64,000 bases of DNA from Candidatus Termititenax sp. (GCA_020719045.1 DYQY01000006.1:30898-94897); one strand, 5' to 3'; positions 14,091 to 23,493 are shown, counted from the first letter of the stretch. The notes: generated by a model from the letters alone, not told the origin. Made by a program: numbers and translations.

Positions 14091-16070
14091 TTGAAAATCC
14101 AGATTGGTCTTACCCACCAAGAAAGAAATCTTTTCAATAAAGAATTAAATCAACACATAGGTTATATTGAGAATAGCCTAATTTCATTAGAACAAGGTTA
14201 TAAAAAAGAGCTCATAGAACAACTATTCCGTAGTTTTCACACTATCAAAGGGAATGCTGGCATGATTGGTTATACTAGCATGCAAAGCATCTCTGCAGAA
14301 ACAGAACATGTTTTACAGTATTATAGACAAAACGATATCCCTCTTAGTGAAGAAACTAATGAAGCATTGTTTGCTGTGCTTGATTACATAAAAAGCCTAA
14401 CTGAGAATCTTTCCAAATCTTCTTTTGAGGTTGATGATGCTTTCCACAATGAACTCGTAAGCGCTGTTAAATCCTTAACAATAACAAAAGAAGAAAAAAT
14501 TGCACCTAATCAAAATATTGAGGCACCAAAACAAGAAAACCGAAGCAACAAAACCAGAATAACAATTGAAATTTATATTTCCAAGGATGCAGAAATGCCT
14601 GCAGTAACCTTTTATCAGATTATTCATACACTTGAAGAAAACAAAATTCCTTTTGACTCAGTACCATCAAGTGATGACATTAAAAACGGTGAATCAGCTG
14701 AATTTCTAAAAATATTTCTACTAAATGAGCTACCAGAAACAGAGCTAAATAGTCTAATAAAGAAAATCTCAATAATTGATGATATTTCATTTATAAAAAA
14801 GATATTTAATCCCCCAAAAAGAGAAAAAGATAAAAGAAGCGTAGAATCAAGAGAGCTTAAAAATACCAAAGAAGAACTTAGTGAAGTACAAGTGAACATT
14901 GCACAGCTTGATAATCTAATTAACGAACTTGGTGAAATCATGATTGATAGAAACAGAATTGTTGATGTACTTTCATCTTTAGAAAACAAGTATCCTTTGG
15001 ACTCAGATGTCAGCAAACTCTCTGAAGCTACAAGTAAACTTTGGAAATCATCTTACAGACTTCAATCACAACTTCTTAACATACGATCAATTCCTCTACA
15101 TAGTATTTTAGATAAATATAATCGTCTAACCAGAGAAATAGCTAAAAAAATGAATAAAAAAATTAGACTGGAAACAACAGGACAAGAACTAAAACTAGAC
15201 AGAATAATCCTAAATTATCTAAATGATATCTTAATTCATTTAGTTAGAAACTCCATTGACCATGGATTAGAAGATACCGAAACAAGAATAGCTCTAGGCA
15301 AAGACCCAACAGGAACTATTAAAATAAGCGCTGAGCATAAAAGTAACAAAGCAATCTTTCAAGTCTCTGATGATGGAAAAGGGATAGATACTGCTGTTAT
15401 CCTACAAAAAATTATTGATAAGAAACTAATAGCTGCCAATGAAGCTAAAGAGCTAACCAAAGAACAACTCATTGATTACATTTTCCACCCAGGCTTCTCT
15501 ACTAAAGAAAGCGTCTCTGACATATCCGGCAGAGGAGTTGGCATGGATGTCGTAAAAAACACAATACAAAAGCTTGGAGGAGGAATAACCATTTCCAGCG
15601 AAAAAAATAAAGGAACAACCTTTAAAATAACACTACCGCTTACCATGGCTATAATTAAAGGATTAATAACAGAAATAGAAAATAAAATTTTCATTATTCC
15701 AATAACCTATATTGAAGAGGTAATTGATGTCTCTGACTATAAAACAAAAACAATAAACAAACACCCTCACCTCCTATTTCGCGATGAGGTTCTTCCAGTG
15801 TTTCATCTAAAAGAAATTTTCTTTAATAAAAAAACAGAAATTTCAGCTCACACCAAAGGAGTTATCCTCTCTTTCTCAGACAAAAGCATCATACTTATTG
15901 TGGATAGAATACTTGATGAACAGGAAATTGTTATTAAAAATATAGACTTTGTTGACCAACTTTACTTCCTAATTCACTCAGCAACAATTTTAGGAACTGG
16001 TGATATAGGATTAATTTTAGATATTTCCTCATTGTTCGATGAGATAAAAAGAAAGTATAATCTACATTAG
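14091..16070 (+). CDS. cheA: chemotaxis histidine kinase CheA
   Basis: CheA autophosphorylates in response to chemoreceptors and passes phosphate to CheY. The domains in order are an Hpt domain with phospho-acceptor H50 (RSFHTIKGNAGMIGY), a linker and P2-like segment (about 150-215), a P3 dimerisation helix pair (about 270-345) and an HATPase domain. The ATPase has an N box LVRNSIDHGLED, a G1 box VSDDGKGID and a G2 box DISGRGVGMDVV. A CheW-like P5 domain ends the protein (about 525-659). Its length of 659 residues is normal. The start is TTG at 14091, immediately after the rpoD stop, with GAGGAA six bases upstream. The stop is two bases before cheY. Confidence 0.94.
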   Translation: MKIQIGLTHQERNLFNKELNQHIGYIENSLISLEQGYKKELIEQLFRSFHTIKGNAGMIGYTSMQSISAETEHVLQYYRQNDIPLSEETNEALFAVLDYIKSLTENLSKSSFEVDDAFHNELVSAVKSLTITKEEKIAPNQNIEAPKQENRSNKTRITIEIYISKDAEMPAVTFYQIIHTLEENKIPFDSVPSSDDIKNGESAEFLKIFLLNELPETELNSLIKKISIIDDISFIKKIFNPPKREKDKRSVESRELKNTKEELSEVQVNIAQLDNLINELGEIMIDRNRIVDVLSSLENKYPLDSDVSKLSEATSKLWKSSYRLQSQLLNIRSIPLHSILDKYNRLTREIAKKMNKKIRLETTGQELKLDRIILNYLNDILIHLVRNSIDHGLEDTETRIALGKDPTGTIKISAEHKSNKAIFQVSDDGKGIDTAVILQKIIDKKLIAANEAKELTKEQLIDYIFHPGFSTKESVSDISGRGVGMDVVKNTIQKLGGGITISSEKNKGTTFKITLPLTMAIIKGLITEIENKIFIIPITYIEEVIDVSDYKTKTINKHPHLLFRDEVLPVFHLKEIFFNKKTEISAHTKGVILSFSDKSIILIVDRILDEQEIVIKNIDFVDQLYFLIHSATILGTGDIGLILDISSLFDEIKRKYNLH

Positions 16071-16072
16071 AG

Positions 16073-16441
16073 ATGAAAATATTAATTTGTGATGACTCAA
16101 TGTATATAAGAAACAAACTATCTTCTTTTTTGAAAGATTATGGTTTTACTATTATTGAAGCAGAAAATGGCAAAAGAGCTGTTGAGCTATCCCTTAAACA
16201 TACCCCAGATGTAATAATTATGGATATTATTATGCCAGAAATGGATGGGATTACTGCAATGCAAGAAATTAAAAAGACATTGAGCATTCCGACAATTGTT
16301 CTTTCTAACATTGGACAACAAACTCAGATTATTGAAGCACTACAAAAAGGGGCAGATGAGTATATTGTTAAGCCTTTTGACCCAGGCAAATTATTGGCTG
16401 TGGTTGAAAAATATAACTTAAAAAAACAAATCAATGATTAA
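16073..16441 (+). CDS. cheY: CheY-like single-domain response regulator
   Basis: A 122-residue receiver domain without an output domain. The acidic pocket is D7/D8, the phospho-acceptor is D51 (IIMDIIMPEMDG), the switch serine is S78 (IVLSNIG) and the conserved lysine is K100 (YIVKPFDP). Placed two bases after cheA, it is almost certainly its CheY partner, acting on FliM, which is also encoded in this window. Ser instead of Thr at the switch position is common in CheY-like proteins. Its stop overlaps the next gene by eight bases. Confidence 0.92.
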   Translation: MKILICDDSMYIRNKLSSFLKDYGFTIIEAENGKRAVELSLKHTPDVIIMDIIMPEMDGITAMQEIKKTLSIPTIVLSNIGQQTQIIEALQKGADEYIVKPFDPGKLLAVVEKYNLKKQIND

Positions 16442-17168
16442 CGTAGAACTATTTATGCTTATGCTAATAATCTCTAGCATCATATTAATTATCATTCCTG
16501 CATTTCTTTCTTTATTAACTAACAAAAAAATACAATTGTCCCCTAAACACCTCTCGCTTGGCATGCTATTTTCTTTTCTAACACTAATAAAACTACCATT
16601 TTTAGCTTTGACTGGTGGACAATCAATACTTCTTGCAACTCTGATAAGCACTGGGATTTATGTCTTGACTGAATCAATTTTCAGAATTTATCTATATAGA
16701 CAACATTCCCATCAAACACTAAATAATATCCTTAGTATTGGTCTTGGGTATGTCCTCTTAAAACTTGTAGCTATTTTCCTATTTCAACTTTACAATTTTA
16801 CTCAGTTTACGGTTACATTAAGACAACACCCAGAATTGGTATCAGAACTAGTCAAAACTATTGATACTAACGTATTGTATCTTGGACAAATCTTTCATTC
16901 AGCCTATGTATTACTATACTGTGTGATGATACTTTTCTTTATAATGATTCAAAACCAAAAAGTGAAACACTTTTTTAAGTACGAGTTGCTTTTCATTTTA
17001 ATTAACTTCATGGTAGTTTTAATTGTTACAACTATGAACTACCTTGCCTCTACTCCATCATTTTTTCAAATATACTTTTACTTTAACATATTTTTAATAC
17101 TACTTCTTATTACCTCACTGTTTTCAATATATAAATATGTCTCAACCTTTGACTCCAGCAACTCTTAA
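16434..17168 (+). CDS. unrecognised polytopic membrane protein (244 aa)
   Basis: The protein has six or seven hydrophobic segments (about residues 6-27, 45-60, 66-85, 100-120, 150-175, 185-205 and 210-232), with short loops such as YRQHSHQTLNN. It lacks recognisable transporter or enzyme motifs. It overlaps cheY by eight bases upstream and tsaC by 32 bases downstream, so translation is tightly coupled. The context might suggest a motility or envelope role, but nothing in the sequence proves it. Confidence 0.7.
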   Translation: MINVELFMLMLIISSIILIIIPAFLSLLTNKKIQLSPKHLSLGMLFSFLTLIKLPFLALTGGQSILLATLISTGIYVLTESIFRIYLYRQHSHQTLNNILSIGLGYVLLKLVAIFLFQLYNFTQFTVTLRQHPELVSELVKTIDTNVLYLGQIFHSAYVLLYCVMILFFIMIQNQKVKHFFKYELLFILINFMVVLIVTTMNYLASTPSFFQIYFYFNIFLILLLITSLFSIYKYVSTFDSSNS

Positions 17169-17721
17169 TCAAATAAATATCATACTTTCGTCAGGAGGAA
17201 TAATTGGATTTCCTACCGACACAGTCTATGGGCTTGCCTGTGATGCATTTAATCTTTCTGCTGTTGATAAAATAACTCAAATCAAAGGCAGAGAGTCATC
17301 CAAATTTTACGTACTTCAAATAGCAAACCATAAACTATTAGAAAAGCTAGTGCAACCATTAACAAATTACCAAAAAGAAACCATCAATAAATATTGGCCA
17401 GGTGAAATCACATTCATTTTTAATAAATCCCCATTTGCATCACTCCCTTATCTCGAAGAAACTATTGGCATAAGAATACCAAACCATAAAACAACACTAG
17501 ATATTCTTGCTTCTTACCCAAATCCTCTTGTTGTAACAAGCCTTAACAGATCAGGAGAACCAGCCTCCACCTGCTATGACGACATACCAGAAACACTTAA
17601 GCAAGAGCTTGATTATATTGTTGCTTCAAGCGAAAAAGGTTCAACCGTAGCATCCACAATTGTAGATCTATCCAAAGAAACACCCATGATTATAAGACAA
17701 GGGAAAGTACTATTCTCATGA
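17137..17721 (+). CDS. tsaC: L-threonylcarbamoyladenylate synthase (Sua5/YrdC family)
   Basis: This enzyme makes threonylcarbamoyl-AMP from threonine, bicarbonate and ATP, the first step of the universal t6A37 modification of ANN-decoding tRNAs. Signatures are GGIIGFPTDTVYGLACDA (residues 20-37), KITQIKGRESSKF with the substrate lysine/arginine, YWPGEITFIF, IGIRIPNH and VVTSLNRSGEPA. At 194 residues it is the short TsaC form without the Sua5 C-terminal domain. Its start lies inside the end of the membrane-protein gene. No other t6A gene is adjacent. Confidence 0.93.
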   Translation: MSQPLTPATLNQINIILSSGGIIGFPTDTVYGLACDAFNLSAVDKITQIKGRESSKFYVLQIANHKLLEKLVQPLTNYQKETINKYWPGEITFIFNKSPFASLPYLEETIGIRIPNHKTTLDILASYPNPLVVTSLNRSGEPASTCYDDIPETLKQELDYIVASSEKGSTVASTIVDLSKETPMIIRQGKVLFS

Positions 17722-17728
17722 AACTAGC

Positions 17729-17756
17729 TTGTTCAATTGACTATTCCTGATATAAT
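17729..17756 (+). promoter_or_regulatory. promoter of the lone receiver gene
   Basis: TTGTTC (17729-17734) and a perfect TATAAT (17751-17756) are 16 bases apart. The -10 box is extended (TGATATAAT, from 17748), identical to the one before cysE. The 31-base leader ends with GGTGA five bases before the ATG at 17788. Confidence 0.6.
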
Positions 17757-17787
17757 AATCTTCATAAATAATATAGCATGGTGAAAA

Positions 17788-18147
17788 ATGAAAGTATTAG
17801 TAGTAGACGATAATAAAGATATCCTTCTCTTGGTTAAAACAATCCTTGAGTTCTCTAACATAACCGCAACAACCGTAGATAACGGAAAAGATGCTTTACT
17901 GTTATGTGAAAAAAATAAATTTGACCTTATATTCCTTGACCTCATGATGGAAGGAATGGATGGATATACTGTAGCTAAGGAACTCCGCAAAACTGATAAC
18001 TACAGTAAAACTCCGATAATAGCTCTTACTGCTAAAGCTTACCATAAAGACAAAGAAACCGTTCTTGCAAACGGTTTCACTGATCATCTATCTAAGCCAT
18101 TTCGTACTGAAGATATTTTGGCTACTACAAAAAAATATACTAACTAG
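17788..18147 (+). CDS. single-domain response regulator
   Basis: A 119-residue stand-alone receiver: acidic pair D7/D8, phospho-acceptor D51 (IFLDLMMEGMDG), switch T81 (IALTAKAY) and K103 (HLSKPF). The TAKAY-type alpha4 region resembles receivers of multi-domain hybrid kinases and DivK-like regulators more than motor-binding CheY. It has its own promoter and is divorced from cheA. It converges with the STAS gene so closely that the two stops share the palindrome CTAG at 18144-18147. The kinase partner is not in the window. Confidence 0.9.
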   Translation: MKVLVVDDNKDILLLVKTILEFSNITATTVDNGKDALLLCEKNKFDLIFLDLMMEGMDGYTVAKELRKTDNYSKTPIIALTAKAYHKDKETVLANGFTDHLSKPFRTEDILATTKKYTN

Positions 18148-18512
18148 AAACTTTTTAAAGCCTCTTCTTCATTATTGTATATATCTATTTTCTTTGAAAT
18201 TTTAGTAATATCTAATACTCTTTTTACATCAATATTTGGGTTTAATATTCTTAATTGACCATCTTTTTCAACAACTTGTTTGTAACTATCAAAAATTGCT
18301 CCTAATCCTGATGAATCAACGTAGCTAACGTTCTTCAATTGAAGAATCAGCTTGTTATGACCTTTACTTAATTCTTCTTCTACTGCCTCAATAAGTAAGT
18401 AGTTGTTATCAACATCTAGTTCAACTTCGCCACTTACCGTGCTCCCGGATTTGTTTGCACCCAAACTCAACAATACAATATTATTTTTTACTTCCTTTTG
18501 AATTTCTAACAC
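18144..18512 (-). CDS. STAS-domain anti-sigma-factor antagonist (SpoIIAA/RsbV-like)
   Basis: This 122-residue STAS protein carries the phosphorylatable serine motif YVDSSGLGAIFDSYK, with S68 the expected target. Such proteins are phosphorylated by HPK-like anti-sigma kinases and dephosphorylated by PP2C phosphatases; the SpoIIE-domain phosphatase encoded just upstream on the same strand is the obvious partner. No RsbW-like kinase or alternative sigma gene is present here, so the output is unknown. It overlaps the convergent receiver gene by four bases. Confidence 0.9.
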   Translation of the reverse strand: MLEIQKEVKNNIVLLSLGANKSGSTVSGEVELDVDNNYLLIEAVEEELSKGHNKLILQLKNVSYVDSSGLGAIFDSYKQVVEKDGQLRILNPNIDVKRVLDITKISKKIDIYNNEEEALKSF

Positions 18513-18593
18513 TTATTATCCCTCCTAACTAACATATTATCATATCTAACTTTACTTCAATTATATAGCATATACCTTACAAAAACAATTAAA

Positions 18594-20363
18594 CTAAAGC
18601 CTTTTAATAATCATTACAGTAAAATCATCATGGGCAGGAAGACCCTCAGCAAACACAAAAACTTCCTCTTGAATCTTCTGAACTAAATCGCCTGCAGAAA
18701 GATGCTTATATTTAAGTAATAATTTTTTAAACCTCTCCTCGCCATAGTCCTGTTGAAACATGTTTCTAGCTTCTGTAACTCCATCCGTAAAAACACATAC
18801 GATATCACCAACATCCAGCTTAAGAACTTCTTGCACATACTCTGAATCCTTGAAAGCTCCAAGAGGCAACCCTCCCTCTTCAAGAGTACGAAATTCCTCT
18901 GTTTTATAATTTAAAAAATATGGATTCTCATGACCTGCGTTTGTATAACAAAACGTTTTTTGTTCATCATCCAAGATTCCAAAAACTGATGGAATATAGT
19001 TCTTAACACTTTTATTTGCATATAAATTCTGACTTATCTTTGCAAACATCTCTTTTGGGCTAAGGTCATCCACGACTGATGTCTGCATAACCCCCTTAAA
19101 AAAAGCCATAATTAAGGCAGCAGGAATACCTTTACCAACAATATCTGTCATATTTATTCCTAGCCTATTTTCATCAAGCTTGAAAAAGTCATAATAATCC
19201 CCTCCAATAGCTCTTGCAGGTATCGATACTGCTGCTACATCAAAACTCTTCAAGTGAGGCTCAATCTTGGCCTGCATACTTTTCTGAATATTATAGGCTA
19301 CCTGAAGATCCTTCTGCGTCATTTGCTCTTTTAATGTTTGTTCATGCAACTTATTATTCTCAATAGAAGATGATGCCAACGTAGCGATTGTTTCTAACAC
19401 AGAAATGTCATTATTGGTAAACTTTTCTTTCATAAACTCTGTTCTAATAAGAAGTATTGCCCCAACAGTACGACCTCTTTCCACAAGAGGGATGACTAGT
19501 AACTCTGGCAATATTACATCGATTAGCTCTGGATTAGAAACCATCGTTACCTTTAAGGAGTCAAACTTCATAATATGATGCTCCTGTTTAAGGATATCCA
19601 TTAAGCTTCCTTTGCCTTCAACTTGTATCCTGTCTATGCTATATGGAAAATCCACAATAAACTCACTAGCCTTCTTTGAGGTCTCAATAGGCATGCCATT
19701 CCAGCTGGCTCTAACCTTGAACTCCTCGCTCTTGTCATCTTTAATTAAAACACCGCCTATTTTAGCTTTAGCGTGCTTTAAAACAATATCACCCAAAATA
19801 GACAACATATCATCAAGATTAATAATCGAATACATCATTTCCCTTGCTTCATTTATGGCTTCTAATTTTTTATTCAAAAGTATCTTATATTTGTTAGCAA
19901 TAACATAAAATCTCTCTTGAAACATCCATCCAGCAAAATCATAGGTCTGTGCTTGCCAAGGTAGCTCCTGATCCAGGTACACAAGCATTGCACCATGTAG
20001 CTGCTCATCAAGAACCATAGGGTATACCTTTATTTTATCTAGCATAAACCCTACATCGTCTTTCTCTTCTCGTTCTTCAATATATATTTGAATTGTTTTA
20101 CTTGGAAAAACGAAACCTGTAGTTGACTCTATTCGCTCAACTATTCTATCCTTTGCCATGTTTAATAACTCAGCCGGATATTCACTAATACCATAAAGAA
20201 CTGCACGGTTGAACTCATTAATAGTAAGAAATGCTGTTAATGGAGTTATCATTAATCTATCTTTTAAAAATTTCAGGATGACGCTTGCTAAATCTTCTTC
20301 TGTTTTAGATTGCTCTACTTGATTTTTTAAATCATGAATATCACCAAATAAGTTACCTATCAT
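18594..20363 (-). CDS. GAF-domain SpoIIE/PP2C-type serine phosphatase (RsbU-like)
   Basis: The C-terminal 230 residues are a PP2C-type SpoIIE phosphatase domain with metal ligands in AIGGDYYDFF, the DIVGKGIPAALIMAFFKG helix, CVFTDGVTEARN and the final AHDDFTVMII. The N-terminal 340 residues hold one or two GAF-like sensor segments (about 30-160 and 190-335), followed by a short coiled coil (LHEQTLKEQMTQKDLQVAYN). It probably dephosphorylates the STAS protein downstream in response to a signal bound by GAF. Two ATGs are possible: AAGGAG sits three bases before the first (20369) and nine before the second (20363), so the second is preferred. There is no transmembrane segment, so it is cytoplasmic. 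Confidence 0.9.
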   Translation of the reverse strand: MIGNLFGDIHDLKNQVEQSKTEEDLASVILKFLKDRLMITPLTAFLTINEFNRAVLYGISEYPAELLNMAKDRIVERIESTTGFVFPSKTIQIYIEEREEKDDVGFMLDKIKVYPMVLDEQLHGAMLVYLDQELPWQAQTYDFAGWMFQERFYVIANKYKILLNKKLEAINEAREMMYSIINLDDMLSILGDIVLKHAKAKIGGVLIKDDKSEEFKVRASWNGMPIETSKKASEFIVDFPYSIDRIQVEGKGSLMDILKQEHHIMKFDSLKVTMVSNPELIDVILPELLVIPLVERGRTVGAILLIRTEFMKEKFTNNDISVLETIATLASSSIENNKLHEQTLKEQMTQKDLQVAYNIQKSMQAKIEPHLKSFDVAAVSIPARAIGGDYYDFFKLDENRLGINMTDIVGKGIPAALIMAFFKGVMQTSVVDDLSPKEMFAKISQNLYANKSVKNYIPSVFGILDDEQKTFCYTNAGHENPYFLNYKTEEFRTLEEGGLPLGAFKDSEYVQEVLKLDVGDIVCVFTDGVTEARNMFQQDYGEERFKKLLLKYKHLSAGDLVQKIQEEVFVFAEGLPAHDDFTVMIIKRL

Positions 20364-20469
20364 TACCATTAACTCCTTATATATACTATATTAAACTATT
20401 TGCAATAAAAATAGCTATATTCTTTTATGCCAATACTATATATTTCTTTAATTTTATCAGTAAACCATT

Positions 20470-20475
20470 TATAAT
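20470..20475 (+). promoter_or_regulatory. -10 box candidate for the metK operon
   Basis: A perfect TATAAT lies 41 bases before the metK ATG in the 150-bp divergent gap. The -35 region is only weakly recognisable. The leader carries AGGAG as a well-spaced ribosome site. I see no SAM riboswitch fold, and the leader is too short for one. Confidence 0.4.
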
Positions 20476-20516
20476 GTTACCCGATATAAAAAAAATTAAA
20501 CACAGGAGAAATTACA

Positions 20517-21680
20517 ATGAGAAAAAGACATGAATGTGTATTCAGCTCAGAAAGCGTTTCTGAAGGCCATCCAGACAAAATGGCAGACCAAATAAGCGAT
20601 GCTATACTTGACGCTTGTCTAGCACAAGACCCTAACTCAAGGGTTGCTTGTGAAACTATGATTAAAACAGGAATGGTAATTGTTTCAGGCGAAATTACAA
20701 CAAAAGCAGTAATTAATTATGAAGAAATCATCAGAAATACAGTTAAAGAAATCGGTTATGCAGATTCATCAGATGGCTTTGACTACAAAACATGTGCGGT
20801 AATGAACGCTATTGGCCAACAGTCACCTGACATTTCTCAAGGAGTTACTGAAGGAGAAGGACTATTTAAAGAACAAGGCGCCGGCGACCAAGGTATTATG
20901 TTTGGTTATGCAAGTCATGAAACACCAGAATATATGCCACTACCAATTATGCTTTCACATAAGCTTCTTCTAAAGCTTACTGAACTTAGAAAAACAAAGG
21001 TTCTTCCATATTTAAAACCAGACAGTAAATCACAAGTATCTGTTCATTATGATGAAAATGGACCTAAATGCATTGATGCTATTGTTATATCTACTCAACA
21101 TGGTGAAGATGTAACTCTTGAGCAACTTAGAAAAGATATTATTGAAAAGGTAATAAAAGTAACTATCCCTGCTGAACTACTAAAAGATATTAAAGATGAA
21201 AACATCTATATTAACCCAACTGGAAGATTCGTTATTGGTGGACCAATGGGTGACTGCGGTTTAACAGGAAGAAAAATTATCGTAGATACATATGGAGGCA
21301 TGAGCCGTCACGGAGGAGGAGCTTTCAGTGGTAAAGATCCTTCCAAAGTAGACAGGTCAGCAGCATATGCAGCAAGATACATAGCTAAAAACATAGTTGC
21401 AGCTGGAATCGCTGACAAATGCGAGATTCAACTTGCATATGCAATTGGCAAAGCTGAACCAGTATCCATTTTTGTTGAAACGTTTGGAACAGGAAAAATG
21501 TCAGAAGAAAAAATAACAGATCTAATTTATAAGCATTTCCCACTAAAACCTAAAGATATCATTGATACCTTTAAACTAAAGAGACCAATATATATAGAAT
21601 CAGCTAAATATGGTCATTTTGGAAGAGATATCTTCCCTTGGGAAAAGCTAGATAAAGTAGACCTGCTTAAAAAAAGCTAA
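20517..21680 (+). CDS. metK: S-adenosylmethionine synthetase
   Basis: MetK makes SAM from methionine and ATP. The protein is full-length (387 aa) with all signatures: [31 protein letters not shown], the P-loop-like [19 protein letters not shown] and [19 protein letters not shown]. It heads a seven-gene run and is followed by rimO, a SAM-dependent radical enzyme, after only eleven bases. Confidence 0.97.
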   Translation: MRKRHECVFSSESVSEGHPDKMADQISDAILDACLAQDPNSRVACETMIKTGMVIVSGEITTKAVINYEEIIRNTVKEIGYADSSDGFDYKTCAVMNAIGQQSPDISQGVTEGEGLFKEQGAGDQGIMFGYASHETPEYMPLPIMLSHKLLLKLTELRKTKVLPYLKPDSKSQVSVHYDENGPKCIDAIVISTQHGEDVTLEQLRKDIIEKVIKVTIPAELLKDIKDENIYINPTGRFVIGGPMGDCGLTGRKIIVDTYGGMSRHGGGAFSGKDPSKVDRSAAYAARYIAKNIVAAGIADKCEIQLAYAIGKAEPVSIFVETFGTGKMSEEKITDLIYKHFPLKPKDIIDTFKLKRPIYIESAKYGHFGRDIFPWEKLDKVDLLKKS

Positions 21681-21691
21681 AGAGGTTTACT

Positions 21692-22981
21692 ATCAATATT
21701 GGTTTTATCAGTTTAGGCTGTCCTAAAAATCTTGTAGACACAGAGACAATGATAGGACATATCAAAAAAGAACATACGCTCACTACTGAGATGGATGACG
21801 CTGATGTTATGATTCTTAATACCTGTACCTTTATTGACTCTGCAACACAAGAAACTATTGATAATCTGTATGACCTTAAAGATTGGAAAGAATACAATCC
21901 AAGAAGGAAAGTCATAGTTGCAGGATGCTATGTAGAGGAAAATAAAGATAAAATCCTTGAAGAGTACCCATTCATAGATGGCATTCTTAATACTGGTGCT
22001 ATTTCTAAGATTAACCAGCTACTCTGCTCACTAGATGTTCAAACAAAAATTATTGAGGACAGAAAAAAGAATCTTCTTGAGCAGGACTGTAGAGTATTAG
22101 CCACTCCATCACATTACGCATACTTAAAAATAGGTGATGGCTGCAGTCACGGTTGCTCATTCTGCAAAATCCCATCGCTTAGAGGAAGTGCTTACTTTAA
22201 GCCTCCAAAAAACATCATGGCAGAAGCAACTATTTTAGCTAATAATGGCGTTAAGGAACTTATTTTAATCGCTCAAGATATTACTAGCTATCAGTACGAA
22301 GATAATTACTATTTATCCGACTTATTGCTTGAACTAGAAAATATCGAAAAAATAGAATGGATAAGACTATTATACCTTTACCCTGACAACATCAATGAGC
22401 GTCTGGTAAAAACAATTAAAGACTCAGAAAAGATTGTCAAGTATATAGATATGCCAATTCAGCATATAAGTGATAAAATATTAAGTAAAATGAATAGAAA
22501 AAGTTCTAAAAAAAGGATAATTGAAGTGATTAATCTTGTTAGAAAAGAAATACCAGAGGCAAAACTTAGGACTACGGTTATTACAGGGTTCCCTGGTGAA
22601 GATGAAGATGATTTTTCAGAACTACTTTCTTTTATAGATCAAACTAAGTTTGATCACCTTGGAGTATTTGCTTATTCTGATCAAAAAAACACTGCTTCTT
22701 ATAAACTAGAGGGAAAGTTAGAAGAGCAGACTAAAGAAAAAAGGGCAAAAATGATCATAAAAACACAGAAAGAAATAAGCAAGAAACTAAACAAAAGTTA
22801 CATAGGGCAAGAACTGAAGATATTGGTAGACAACATGAATGGCGGTAGAAGATATTTTGATGCACCAGAAATAGACGGAGTGGTATTCATTGATAATATT
22901 CAACCTAAAGACATCGGCCAATTTAGATCAGTTAAAATAAAAAAAGCCCTTCAATATGATTTGATTGGCGAGATCACTTGA
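21692..22981 (+). CDS. rimO: ribosomal protein S12 methylthiotransferase (radical SAM)
   Basis: RimO adds a methylthio group to an aspartate of ribosomal protein S12 using two [4Fe-4S] clusters. The MTTase-domain cysteines are in ISLGCPKNLVDTE, ILNTCTFIDSA and VAGCYVEE; the radical SAM motif is GDGCSHGCSFCKIP; a TRAM domain ends the protein. The conserved SLGCPKN segment lies upstream of the first ATG (21749), and no ATG, GTG or TTG exists between it and the in-frame stop at 21668-21670. The likely start is therefore a rare codon: ATC at 21692, six bases after AGAGG, or ATT at 21698. The ATG at 21749 would remove the first cluster cysteine. Confidence 0.9.
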   Translation: MNIGFISLGCPKNLVDTETMIGHIKKEHTLTTEMDDADVMILNTCTFIDSATQETIDNLYDLKDWKEYNPRRKVIVAGCYVEENKDKILEEYPFIDGILNTGAISKINQLLCSLDVQTKIIEDRKKNLLEQDCRVLATPSHYAYLKIGDGCSHGCSFCKIPSLRGSAYFKPPKNIMAEATILANNGVKELILIAQDITSYQYEDNYYLSDLLLELENIEKIEWIRLLYLYPDNINERLVKTIKDSEKIVKYIDMPIQHISDKILSKMNRKSSKKRIIEVINLVRKEIPEAKLRTTVITGFPGEDEDDFSELLSFIDQTKFDHLGVFAYSDQKNTASYKLEGKLEEQTKEKRAKMIIKTQKEISKKLNKSYIGQELKILVDNMNGGRRYFDAPEIDGVVFIDNIQPKDIGQFRSVKIKKALQYDLIGEIT

Positions 22982-23493
22982 CGCTTGCAACAAAGATAAC
23001 ACTCTTCAGAATAGCCTCCGTTCCCCTCTTAGTGATTCTTTTGCTCTTAAACGACATTCCATATCATAATATAATTTCATTATCTTTCTTTCTTCTTATT
23101 GCCTTCTCAGACTATCTTGATGGATACATCGCAAGAAAATATAACCAAATTAGTGATTTAGGTAAACTGCTCGACCCTCTTGCAGATAAAGTCTTAGTGA
23201 CTACCCTTCTGCTGTTCTTTACACAATACGGCAAAATTGAGTTCTACTGGACTGCCATAATTGTATTTAGAGAATATACTGTACTTGGCTTACGCTCAGT
23301 GGCTGCCCTTAAAAATGTCGTCATTAAAGCTGATATTTATGGAAAAATTAAAACAGTGCTCCAGTTTGGACTAATCTGCTTTCTTATAATGAATGTACCT
23401 GGCTATAACATACTTATTATTTTAACAGTCATTGTTACTATCCTGTCTGGCATTAATTACTTTGTTGCAAATAAAGAGGTACTAAATGGCTGA
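22978..23493 (+). CDS. pgsA: CDP-diacylglycerol--glycerol-3-phosphate 3-phosphatidyltransferase
   Basis: This membrane enzyme makes phosphatidylglycerol phosphate. It contains the complete CDP-alcohol phosphotransferase motif D-G-x2-A-R-x8-G-x3-D-x3-D in YLDGYIARKYNQISDLGKLL followed by DPLADK. It has about four to five hydrophobic segments over 171 residues, the usual size. The start is TTG overlapping the rimO TGA (TTGA). Its stop overlaps the cinA start in ATGGCTGA. Confidence 0.93.
   Translation: MTLATKITLFRIASVPLLVILLLLNDIPYHNIISLSFFLLIAFSDYLDGYIARKYNQISDLGKLLDPLADKVLVTTLLLFFTQYGKIEFYWTAIIVFREYTVLGLRSVAALKNVVIKADIYGKIKTVLQFGLICFLIMNVPGYNILIILTVIVTILSGINYFVANKEVLNG

Noticed and set aside
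20370-20516. SAM riboswitch upstream of metK
   Set aside because: The leader after the -10 box is about 35 bases and shows no conserved helices. The region is plain AT-rich sequence.
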